Shown here: positions 34,404 through 41,082 of the stretch, piece after piece
Position numbering within the stretch: the stretch's first letter is position 1
How the letters are laid out: each line of letters starts with the position of its first letter
Source: Deltaproteobacteria bacterium
Lineage (GTDB): Bacteria; Desulfobacterota; Desulfomonilia; Desulfomonilales; Desulfomonilaceae
Assembly (NCBI GenBank): GCA_016875095.1
Contig: VGSG01000030.1
Coordinates: 1 to 41,732, forward strand
Direction of reading: 5' to 3'
Length of the DNA: 41,732 bases
The notes under the pieces: model-generated
What the model was told of the DNA's origin: nothing
What the model saw: the letters and a program-made list of their open reading frames with translations, nothing else
Databases searched by the model: none
Translations under genes and position numbers: made by a program

Positions 34404-36128
34404 ATGATATTTTCGCTGGAAAGGAGGTTTCTGCTCCTCCTTCTGCTGCCCGTGGCGATTGTTCTTACTGCCGTCGGGGTTGCAGGCTTCTTGTACATCA
34501 GAGGTTTTCTTTTCGATCAGTGGAGCCTTTCCACAACCCTGAAGTTGGAAAAAGCCGCTCTGGAAATCGACCGCCAGCTCAAGGAAAAGGTGGATCTGAT
34601 CGACCTGATTGCCAAGACGGCTGAAATCCCCAACGGAGATGTCACACGAGCGTTTCTCGTCCAGCAACTCACCTTGCAAAAAGGAATCAGGTTCGTGGAC
34701 CTGGCCCCCGTGAGAGAGGAGGGGCAGAACCAGGACACGGGTGGTTCGCTTGACGAAGAGCTCCAGCGAGGGATCACCGAAGGCCTGTACACTATGGAGC
34801 TCTGCGGAGACATGAACGTTTGCACGCCCGTGCTGGATTCGGCCTCCGCAGACAGAACCATGCATATCATCAAATTCATCCCCGGACAGGGCAACTTGCC
34901 GGCCAAGCGCCTCCTTGTGAGAATCGCGTTCGATTCTCTCATCGAGCCGGTTCAAAAGATGGGACTGTGGGGAGACAGCGCGACGGCTTTAGTCACGAGC
35001 ACAGGCAAATTGCTCGCCCATACGGACAAATTCACTCCCCGGGGACGGCAACTGGGAGATTCGGGCGATCCGCTGGACAAGAAAGTGCTGGAAGAGGTCT
35101 TGCGGAAGCCATACGGAACCGTATTCGGCGTTGGCCATCCGCCTGATATAGTGGTCGGCTTTTACAAGGTTCCTTCCATCAACTGGTACCTGCTCTTCTA
35201 TTCGAAAGGGCACGAGATCCTCGCTCCCATGTTGCAATTTCGCTTCTTCTACGGCTTGGGAGGCCTGGTGGTTCTTGTTATCATCCTCGTTCTGATCCGC
35301 CTGACAACTCGATCTGTGGCCTCCTCCATTTCAGACATATCCGCGGCCGCGGCCAAGGTGAGAGAGGGGAACTACGACGTCCGGTTACCGAATAAGAGGT
35401 CTGATGAAATAGGCGTGCTCATGCGGAACTTCAACGAAATGATCGGGGGACTTAAGCAACGCGACCTCATCCAGCAGACGTTCGGCCGGTATGTGGACAA
35501 ACAGATTGCCGAAGAATTGATGCGCCGACCCGAAGCTCTCCGCATGGGCGGCGAAAAAAAGACCGTCACCATCATGATGGCGGACATGCGAAACTTCACC
35601 GCGGCAGCGGAAAAGCTGGAGCCCGAACAGGTCATCAAGGTCCTCAACCGCTACTTCGGCCGGATGATCGACGTAATCGAAAGATATCAGGGAATTATCG
35701 TCGATTTTTACGGGGATTCCATCCTGACCTTCTTCGACGGAATTGAATCGGACGTGAGCGCGCGGGCGGCGGCCGCGGTCAAATGCGCCATCGATATGCA
35801 AATCACTCATGAGACGTTCCGCTCAGAGGACGAATTTAAGGGGCTCCCGGAACTCCGAGTCGGTATCGGTATTCATACGGGCGAAGTGGTTGTGGGCAAC
35901 ATCGGTACCCACAGCAGAGCGAAATATGGAATAGTGGGCTCGGACGTGAACGTCACCGCGAGAATCCAAACCACGGCGAGCGGCGGGAGGATAGTTATCT
36001 CCGAACAGACCTACAACCTCCTACGTGACCGGGTTAAGGTCTCGACCGACTTCAGGGTGTGCCTCAAAGGATTGGGAGGGGACAAAGAACTGTACGAAGT
36101 GGAATCCCTGGACGGCAGGAGACCGTAG
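34404..36128 (+). CDS. Membrane sensor class III nucleotide cyclase, copy 2
   Basis: This 574-residue paralog of the cyclase at 25336 has the same plan: first helix about 8-30, a periplasmic Cache-like sensor with ATALVTSTGKLLAHTDKF and the shared GVGHPPDIVVGFYKVPS segment, a second helix near 282-303, HAMP, and the catalytic domain with ADMRNFT, DFYGDSILTFF and VNVTARIQ. As in the paralog, the adenine-selecting Lys position is Asp. The sensor lacks the Met/His insert and instead has a Cys pair in ELCGDMNVCTPV near residue 135. GAGGA precedes the ATG, and it lies 44 bases after nosL, so it is probably co-transcribed with the Cus operon and may report periplasmic metal state. Confidence 0.9.
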   Translation: MIFSLERRFLLLLLLPVAIVLTAVGVAGFLYIRGFLFDQWSLSTTLKLEKAALEIDRQLKEKVDLIDLIAKTAEIPNGDVTRAFLVQQLTLQKGIRFVDLAPVREEGQNQDTGGSLDEELQRGITEGLYTMELCGDMNVCTPVLDSASADRTMHIIKFIPGQGNLPAKRLLVRIAFDSLIEPVQKMGLWGDSATALVTSTGKLLAHTDKFTPRGRQLGDSGDPLDKKVLEEVLRKPYGTVFGVGHPPDIVVGFYKVPSINWYLLFYSKGHEILAPMLQFRFFYGLGGLVVLVIILVLIRLTTRSVASSISDISAAAAKVREGNYDVRLPNKRSDEIGVLMRNFNEMIGGLKQRDLIQQTFGRYVDKQIAEELMRRPEALRMGGEKKTVTIMMADMRNFTAAAEKLEPEQVIKVLNRYFGRMIDVIERYQGIIVDFYGDSILTFFDGIESDVSARAAAAVKCAIDMQITHETFRSEDEFKGLPELRVGIGIHTGEVVVGNIGTHSRAKYGIVGSDVNVTARIQTTASGGRIVISEQTYNLLRDRVKVSTDFRVCLKGLGGDKELYEVESLDGRRP

Positions 36129-36199
36129 CGGTTGCTCGCCCAGATGGTTTGCAAAGAGCCATCGCATTTCAATCACTATGCGATGATTACTCTTGCCAG

Positions 36200-36234
36200 G
36201 GGTGCCACTGCTGGCTTGCCCAGCAGTGGCACCC
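36200..36234. repeat. Perfect 15-bp hairpin
   Basis: The arm GGGTGCCACTGCTGG pairs with its exact complement around the loop CTTGC. It lies 72 bases after the cyclase stop. No T-run follows, so it is more likely a REP-like repeat than a simple terminator, though it may still stabilise the transcript end. Confidence 0.65.
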
Positions 36235-36362
36235 TCTGAAGCGACGTTGCCATAGCCTTGACCCTTCCTGCATGAAGCGGCACGTCTGTTCAATAGAAGA
36301 GCGATCAGGCAAAATTTTCGAGAATCGCTATAGTCCGGCCGGAAGAAGTGGAACACACTTCG

Positions 36363-36416
36363 GTGGGACAGGCGTCCCGCCTGTCTATGAATGACGGGCA
36401 GGATGCCCGTCCTACC
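36363..36416 (-). repeat. Two-hairpin dispersed repeat, copy 2 (inverted)
   Basis: This is the reverse complement of the unit at 16451-16504, including both 8-bp stems and the TATGAAT linker, with one visible difference near the edge (CCTACC for CCCACC). The two inverted copies enclose about 20 kb that includes the whole metal-handling block. Confidence 0.8.
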
Positions 36417-36549
36417 AGAGCTGTCGGCGGAGTTGGTGCGCCTGTGCGCACGCGGGGAACTCTCAGCTCTGGGTATGGGGTCCGGCGCCTGTGCCATCGT
36501 ATTTGCGAACAAGTGACTAACTTGTGGCAATCTGCACAAGATTTTATGC

Positions 36550-36577
36550 TTGACAATTATGAGCATATGCTCATAAT
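36550..36577 (+). promoter_or_regulatory. Sigma-70-type promoter overlapped by a 22-bp perfect palindrome
   Basis: A perfect TTGACA at 36550-36555 and CATAAT at 36572-36577 (five of six to TATAAT) are spaced 16 bases. The palindrome at 36556-36577, whose half-site is ATTATGAGCAT, fills the spacer and the -10. The DUF134 start codon is only 22 bases beyond, with no clear ribosome site, so the leader is very short. A protein bound to the palindrome would block polymerase; DUF134 itself has a helix-turn-helix and is the natural candidate. Confidence 0.8.
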
Positions 36578-36598
36578 GGACTCGCACGGTACAACCGA

Positions 36599-37072
36599 AT
36601 GGCCAGACCCAAGTGCTGCAGAAGAATCAGTCACCAACCGGCTTGCACAGTGTTCAAGCCTGTTGGGTTGCCTTTCTCTACCCTGGAGGAGGTTGTTCTC
36701 TCCATGGATGAGTTCGAAGCCCTCAGGCTGGCTGACCTCGAAGGGCTTCATCAGGAACAGGCCGCGGAGCAAATGAACGTCTCGCGACAGACCTTTGGCA
36801 GAATTGTCGAGGCTGCGAGGCGGAAAGTGGCGCAGGTCCTGGTTGGGGGTCTGGCTCTTCGCGTCGAAGGAGGCATAGTGCAGATGACTGAACAGCGAAC
36901 GTTCTTGTGCGATCAATGCCGACACACCTGGAGTGTTCCGTACGGAACGGGCAGACCAGGGGAATGCCCTGCGTGTAAGGGCAGCTCAATCCATCGAATT
37001 GAGCAAGGCGGTGGTCCAGCAAAAGGGCGAGGCGCCTGCCGACGACAACGAGTCGGCGGTGCAAAATCGTGA
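36599..37072 (+). CDS. DUF134 (UPF0251) DNA-binding protein with a zinc ribbon
   Basis: The 157-residue protein has the DUF134 signature MARPKCCRRI, then DEFEALRLADLEGLHQEQAA and a sigma-like helix-turn-helix EQMNVSRQTFGRIVEAARRKVA near residues 55-80. The C-terminal third is a zinc ribbon with CDQC near 101 and CPACKG near 121, followed by a basic tail. Such proteins occur in anaerobes beside NifX/MTH1175-like genes, as here 64 bases downstream. It probably acts as a regulator, and its own promoter carries a perfect palindrome. The start codon lacks a good ribosome site, but MARPKC is the family's usual N-terminus, so the start is sound. Confidence 0.9.
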   Translation: MARPKCCRRISHQPACTVFKPVGLPFSTLEEVVLSMDEFEALRLADLEGLHQEQAAEQMNVSRQTFGRIVEAARRKVAQVLVGGLALRVEGGIVQMTEQRTFLCDQCRHTWSVPYGTGRPGECPACKGSSIHRIEQGGGPAKGRGACRRQRVGGAKS

Positions 37073-37136
37073 ACGCCGCGCTGACAGCGCGGACATCCTG
37101 AATTCAAAACTCAAATCTACGATGAGGAGATAAAGC

Positions 37137-37523
37137 ATGAAGATCTGTTTTCCCGCTGAGGCGCTCAACGGCATGGAAAGCACGGTCTACGGGCATTTTG
37201 GCTCTGCGCCAGGGTTCGTCATTGTCGATACGCAGGATATGAGTCTCGAAGAGGTCCGAAACGGGGACCAGCATCATGCCCACGGCATGTGTCAACCGCT
37301 GAAAGCTCTGGGCGGGCGACCCGTTGACGCTGTGGTTGTCGCCGCCATCGGAGCTGGTGCGCTCATGAAGCTTCAAGCGCAGGGCATTTCGGTTTATCGG
37401 GCGACTCAGGGGACGGTGCGCGAGAATCTGGATCTTATCCGAGAAAAGAAGCTTGCCTCGTTCGATTTGAGCTTCACCTGCCAAGGCCACGGCGACATGT
37501 CCGGAGGCTGCGCCCACTCATAA
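37137..37523 (+). CDS. NifX/NifB-C/MTH1175-like protein (dinitrogenase Fe-Mo cofactor family)
   Basis: The 128-residue protein has the fold of the Fe-Mo cofactor-binding NifX family: MKICFPAEALNGMESTVYGHFGSAP at the start, then FVIVDT, a His-rich HHAHGMCQPL segment, VDAVVVAAIGAGALMKLQAQGISVYRA, and a Cys/His tail TCQGHGDMSGGCAHS. Small stand-alone members are common in anaerobes that do not fix nitrogen and may bind metal-sulfur clusters; some are linked to cell-division ORP-type ATPases. GAGGAGA precedes the ATG. It is very probably in one transcript with DUF134, and no nif genes are nearby. Confidence 0.88.
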   Translation: MKICFPAEALNGMESTVYGHFGSAPGFVIVDTQDMSLEEVRNGDQHHAHGMCQPLKALGGRPVDAVVVAAIGAGALMKLQAQGISVYRATQGTVRENLDLIREKKLASFDLSFTCQGHGDMSGGCAHS

Positions 37524-37562
37524 GGCCGGTTTCAAGGACTGGCAGCTCTTGGAAGAGTTGTC

Positions 37563-37621
37563 GGAGAGGCCCCTTTTTCTGCAAAAAGGGGCCTCCCCGG
37601 GCCCCTCCACCAAAAACTCCC
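37563..37621 (+). repeat. Dispersed hairpin repeat, copy 2
   Basis: This is the same unit as 165-219. The stem GAGGCCCCTTTT pairs perfectly over 12 bp around TCTGC, followed by the C-rich tail ending CCAAAAACTCCC. It lies between the convergent NifX-like and TSUP genes. Confidence 0.75.
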
Positions 37622-37702
37622 TGCTTTTGAAAACGTGCCCAACGTTTAGGGCACTTACTGTCATCCACGTGGAGAGTAAGTCTCAGAAATAAGAGCTGAA
37701 TC

Positions 37703-38650
37703 TCATACAAAGTAACCTACCACATACCTCAATCCGAGAGCTACGATAACTATGGCAAGAGCAGGGCGGATGATGCTGCTGGGCACGAACTTCTGAGCGC
37801 GCGCCCCGAAGTACATCCCAACGAATCCGCCGATCCCAAACAGAAAGCCCAGTAACCAGTCCGGACGCACGCTTTGACCGGGAAGCGCCACGAGCGGCCC
37901 GAAGAACTCGTAAAATATCACCCCTCCGACCGAAGTCACACATGTTCCCATCAGCGTCGCGCCGGCTATGGTGTGAATCGGGAGCCCGAAGAATGAGACA
38001 AGGAACGGGGCTATGATCGCGCCGCCGCCGATGCCGTAAACCCCACCGATCAAGCCCACCACGAGGGATAAGAGAAAAAGTCCCGTCGTATGGAAACGGA
38101 AACATTCACCAAAGAATTCGTATTCGGTGCAGGTAAGCGTCCACTTAGTCGTGCAAATAGCAGGACGACCGGGGTTCGTTACCATGCTCGGCTGCGCGAC
38201 AGGTTGCTCTCGCATCTTTGATTCCGCCGCCTTTTCCGCGGTCTTTTTTCCTCGATCTTTCACAAGCTGATAGAGCATACGTCCGCCGATGTAGAAAAGA
38301 ACACATCCCACGAACAGCTTGAACGCCCTCGGGTCCGGCAGCCACCACACCCGTATGAAAAGGCCCAGGACAAGGCCGGGAATCGTTCCCACGATGATAT
38401 TCCACGCCAGAGGCCAGTTCATGCGGCCCTCTTTGAAATAACGGTACACTGCGCTGGGAATGCCCACGATGTTAAATACGAGATTCGTGGGAGTGACCGC
38501 AGGCGTGGTAAATCCGAGCACACTCATCTGAAAGGGAAGTATGAGAAAGGCCCCGGATATGCCTCCCATAGAGGTAAAGAACGATATGACAAGCCCTACC
38601 AGTGGAGGGATCCAAATTGCCGTTTCAACGCCCGAAACCGGAAAAAACAT
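37703..38650 (-). CDS. TSUP (TauE/SafE) family membrane transporter
   Basis: The protein is about 315 residues from the ATG at 38650, with GGAGG seven bases upstream; an ATG at 38662 overlaps that ribosome site and is less likely. It has about eight membrane segments in two repeats, with family motifs GLVISFFTSMGGISGAFLILP near the N-terminus and GLIGGVYGIGGGAIIAPFLVSFFG in the second half. A cytoplasmic or periplasmic loop of about 50 residues between the halves contains four Cys (about residues 162-180: AICTTKWTLTCTEYEFFGEC). TSUP proteins move sulfite, sulfonates or related oxyanions. It is divergent from a TunR-like gene, and TunR regulators are known to repress TSUP genes in sulfate reducers, so tungstate/molybdate export or protection is likely. 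Confidence 0.9.
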   Translation of the reverse strand: MFFPVSGVETAIWIPPLVGLVISFFTSMGGISGAFLILPFQMSVLGFTTPAVTPTNLVFNIVGIPSAVYRYFKEGRMNWPLAWNIIVGTIPGLVLGLFIRVWWLPDPRAFKLFVGCVLFYIGGRMLYQLVKDRGKKTAEKAAESKMREQPVAQPSMVTNPGRPAICTTKWTLTCTEYEFFGECFRFHTTGLFLLSLVVGLIGGVYGIGGGAIIAPFLVSFFGLPIHTIAGATLMGTCVTSVGGVIFYEFFGPLVALPGQSVRPDWLLGFLFGIGGFVGMYFGARAQKFVPSSIIRPALAIVIVALGLRYVVGYFV

Positions 38651-38777
38651 TTGAGCCTCCATTTGGGCCGCTAGACGGAATCGAGGTCGTGCTTCAAGCG
38701 CGGCGAGGACGGAATCTCAAAGGTATAGGGGTGCAGGAACGGACCCGATGCCGCTGTGGTTACCCTTGTGGTTCTTA

Positions 38778-38805
38778 TGACACGTTTTTTGCCAAAAGCG
38801 TGTCA
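38778..38805. promoter_or_regulatory. 28-bp inverted repeat, likely TunR-type operator
   Basis: TGACACG and CGTGTCA are exact seven-base arms separated by 14 bases that include TTTT and AAAAG runs, so the symmetry extends further imperfectly. The length matches the roughly 30-bp recombinase-core-like motif known for the TunR family. It lies in the divergent gap between the TSUP gene and the tunR-like gene. On the minus strand GTGACA and TGTCAT within the repeat are spaced 18 bases and could be the TSUP promoter, which would give repression. Confidence 0.7.
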
Positions 38806-38899
38806 CTATGATAAGAAGACCCCATGAACCTTGTCAACTCTTTTTTCCCACGGCCGGCATTGGTCTGAGCATGGGGTTGTGGTACCATCCGCTTGAAAT

Positions 38900-40054
38900 A
38901 TGGAAGGATATTCCCACGAAATGCCGAAACGAAAGATCTTGCCCAGGTCGAGAGCCCGAGATTTGAAAGCCTCAGGTCACATGAGGCCCCACCTCGGACC
39001 GGATATCCCAAACCCTGCCCGTATCTATGCCGCGGCGGATCAGAGTCGATGCCTCGATCCGACTCAGTTAGCCAAGCTGGAGCAGGCTTTTCGCTCGTGG
39101 GCGGAAGCTTCATCCCGTATGGACACGCATGTTTCGAGAAAACGTATCTTGCTGATCTTTCTTCTTATTCGTTATACGGGCGCTCGGCTGAATGAGGTCT
39201 TGGCGCTCGATCCGGCCAAGCACATCGATGTCTCCAAACGCGTTGTCCGTTACAGTGATGCGCCTTCCATAGACAAATCGTCGTTCCGTGAAGTGCAGAT
39301 TTCATCGGAACTAATGAAGGAAATACTGGCGACATTGAATACCTCGGCTCTTGGCGAACAGGAAGCCGCATGGTTGCAGGTGGATGCGGCGCACGTGCGG
39401 CGCAAGTTCTACGAACGAGGGACTGAGTGTGGTTTTGCGCAAGATCTCGTGTCGCCCAATGCCATCCGGCGAGCCCGAGCTGTGGAACTCATGCACAGCA
39501 ACGTGCCCTTGCCCGTGGTGCAACGGATTCTGGGGCACTCCACCCCAAACTTAACAGCATCCCTGGTAGCTTTTTCCGATGAAGACATTCATCAGGTGGC
39601 CAGGCATTTCATCGAAAAGGAAAGCCGTCGAAAAACCAGCGCGCGTAACACTTTTTTCGGGAAAATAGGCCACATACAAAAGGGAGATATCCAATCTCGA
39701 GTGGATGTGGTCACAGTGGCCGGTGACATCGTATCCACCGTGATCACGAACAACAGCCTGAAAAGAATGGGATTGAAGAAGGGCTCTTTGGTCACAGCGG
39801 AAGTCAAAGCCCCCTGGCTCATTGTAGAGAAATCGCCGACCGCGCCTATGTGCACCGCAGAGAATATTTTTCACGGCACGATCACCCAGGTCGTCCGGGG
39901 GAAACTCACTACTGAATTCGTGGTGCGCATCCCGGACGGGACCGAATTGTGCTCGCTGGTAACCGAAGAGAGTAGGCGGAAGCTCGACATCCAAGAACAG
40001 GACGAAGTCTGGGTCATGTTCAACAACTTTGCCGTTATTCTGCACGTGGATTAG
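38900..40054 (+). CDS. tunR: TunR-like regulator: inactive tyrosine-recombinase domain plus TOBE domains
   Basis: The 384-residue protein has an XerC/D-like DNA-binding domain (about 55-235). Seen directly: RYTGARLNEVLAL keeps the first catalytic Arg (96); SPNAIRRARA has Asn187 where His is expected but keeps Arg190; LGHSTPNLTASL keeps His213 but has Leu222 at the nucleophilic Tyr position. It should therefore bind DNA without recombining it. The C-terminal half holds two ModE-like TOBE segments (about 248-310 and 322-384) for molybdate or tungstate. This architecture is that of the TunR family described in sulfate-reducing deltaproteobacteria, which controls modABC or TSUP genes. The divergent TSUP gene and palindrome fit the TSUP-repressor group. 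An in-frame ATG at 38921 (GGAAGGA upstream) is an alternative start. Confidence 0.85.
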   Translation: MEGYSHEMPKRKILPRSRARDLKASGHMRPHLGPDIPNPARIYAAADQSRCLDPTQLAKLEQAFRSWAEASSRMDTHVSRKRILLIFLLIRYTGARLNEVLALDPAKHIDVSKRVVRYSDAPSIDKSSFREVQISSELMKEILATLNTSALGEQEAAWLQVDAAHVRRKFYERGTECGFAQDLVSPNAIRRARAVELMHSNVPLPVVQRILGHSTPNLTASLVAFSDEDIHQVARHFIEKESRRKTSARNTFFGKIGHIQKGDIQSRVDVVTVAGDIVSTVITNNSLKRMGLKKGSLVTAEVKAPWLIVEKSPTAPMCTAENIFHGTITQVVRGKLTTEFVVRIPDGTELCSLVTEESRRKLDIQEQDEVWVMFNNFAVILHVD

Positions 40055-40100
40055 CTGGAAGATGATTCCGTCACTATTCCGCTACGCGGGGAGGCAGTCT

Positions 40101-40135
40101 GATTGCGGCCCCGCTGAAAAGCGGGGGAAGCAATC
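40101..40135. repeat. Hairpin with GATTGC/GCAATC ends
   Basis: The outer arms GATTGC and GCAATC and the inner arms CCCCGCT and AGCGGGG form one interrupted stem with a GAAA tetraloop. It lies 47 bases after the tunR-like stop. No T-run follows; it may be a REP-like element or a structured 3' end. Confidence 0.55.
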
Positions 40136-40284
40136 CTAGAGGGAAATTCTTCGGGAGGTGTTGGAGAACATCGAGGACGCCCGTAAACCTCTGCTTGTTC
40201 TCTTTGAAAAAAAAGGATATTTTCAAGGGTAGGCACAAGGGCCTGTCTTAGCGGAAAAACGGCTGAGCGAATCCGAGGTGAAGC

Positions 40285-40539
40285 ATGTCGACTCAAATAA
40301 CCATTGATCTCCCCGACGACGCCTTTTCAGCTCTTCGGAGCAGCCCGGAGAAGTTCGTGCAAGAGATGCGGTTGGCAGCGGCAGCCAAATGGTACGAGAT
40401 AGGTCTGGTGTCTCAATCGAAGGCTGCGGAACTTGCTGGTGTAAGCCGGGAGAGTTTTCTCGAGGCACTCTCAAGACTCCGTGTTTCTCCTTTTCAACAG
40501 ACACCTGACGAACTCTCTGAGGAACTGACCCGTGAGTAA
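40285..40539 (+). CDS. UPF0175-family antitoxin
   Basis: The 84-residue protein has ITIDLPDDAFSALRSSPEKFVQEMRLAAAAKWYEIGLVSQSKAAELAGVSRESFLEAL, which matches UPF0175 in order: a short beta strand, then a helix-turn-helix formed by the SQSKAAELAGVSRESF segment near residues 43-58. These DNA-binding antitoxins neutralise PIN-like toxins and repress their operon. GAGGTG precedes the ATG. Its end overlaps the start of the next gene by eight bases, the usual coupling in toxin-antitoxin modules. Confidence 0.88.
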   Translation: MSTQITIDLPDDAFSALRSSPEKFVQEMRLAAAAKWYEIGLVSQSKAAELAGVSRESFLEALSRLRVSPFQQTPDELSEELTRE

Positions 40540-41020
40540 GAAATGGGTTGTAAACGCTTCTCCGCTCATTACTCTTGGCAAGATCTCCGGGATTTCCCTG
40601 CTCGAAAGGATGTGCTCCGACCTGATTGTTCCAGAGGGCGTGGTCTGGGAATTGGACAAAGGGTCCGCTGATGACCCTGCCAATGTTTGGATACATAGAG
40701 AAGGGGCCTCCTTCGTTCGCCGATTGGAAGAAGTTCCTCCTCTTGTTTTGTCCTGGGATTTGGGTAAAGGCGAGACGGAAGTCATCTCCTGGGCCTACAT
40801 CAACCCCGGGTACGAGGTCATTCTGGATGACCGAGCAGCAAGGAATTGCGCTTCCTCTCTCGGGATCCGTGTGAGAGGAACGATTGGCATCATTCTACTG
40901 GCTAAGAAAGAGAGGGTATTGCCTCAGGTAAAGCCTTTGTTGAGCCGGCTCAGCGAATCGGGCTTTAGAATATCCTCGGAACTCCCTCGAGCAGCATACA
41001 GACTGGCAGACGAGGAATGA
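40532..41020 (+). CDS. DUF3368 PIN-like toxin
   Basis: The 162-residue protein starts with GTG inside the antitoxin gene. DUF3368 signatures are WVVNASPLITLGKI near residue 5, VPEGVVWEL, the acidic LGKGETEVISWA near residue 76, VILDDRAARN near residue 94 and the late GTIGIILLAKK. The acidic residues form the metal site of PIN-type RNases, so it is probably an RNase toxin restrained by the UPF0175 partner. Asn replaces the first Asp of classic VapC toxins, which is common in DUF3368. Confidence 0.88.
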   Translation: MSKKWVVNASPLITLGKISGISLLERMCSDLIVPEGVVWELDKGSADDPANVWIHREGASFVRRLEEVPPLVLSWDLGKGETEVISWAYINPGYEVILDDRAARNCASSLGIRVRGTIGIILLAKKERVLPQVKPLLSRLSESGFRISSELPRAAYRLADEE

Positions 41021-41082
41021 AAAGATAGGCTTTTTCGCCGCAGGGTCTTGTCCGGTTCTTGGAGCCCATTATATCCATCCAG

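Larger units (their letters stand above)
36129..36598. other. Intergenic gap with repeats and a promoter
   Basis: The first three quarters hold hairpin repeats at 36200-36234 and 36363-36416; the end holds the promoter and palindrome of the DUF134 gene. No other gene is supported. Like the gap at 16223-16578, it combines a GGGTG-edged hairpin with the two-hairpin repeat. Confidence 0.55.

Noticed and set aside
37137-37523. Nitrogen fixation locus
   Set aside because: Only a stand-alone NifX/MTH1175-like protein is present, with no nitrogenase or other nif genes.
38900-40054. Phage integrase marking a mobile element
   Set aside because: The catalytic Tyr and the HxxR His are replaced, TOBE domains are fused, no att-like repeats or phage genes surround it, and the TSUP neighbour fits a TunR-type regulator.
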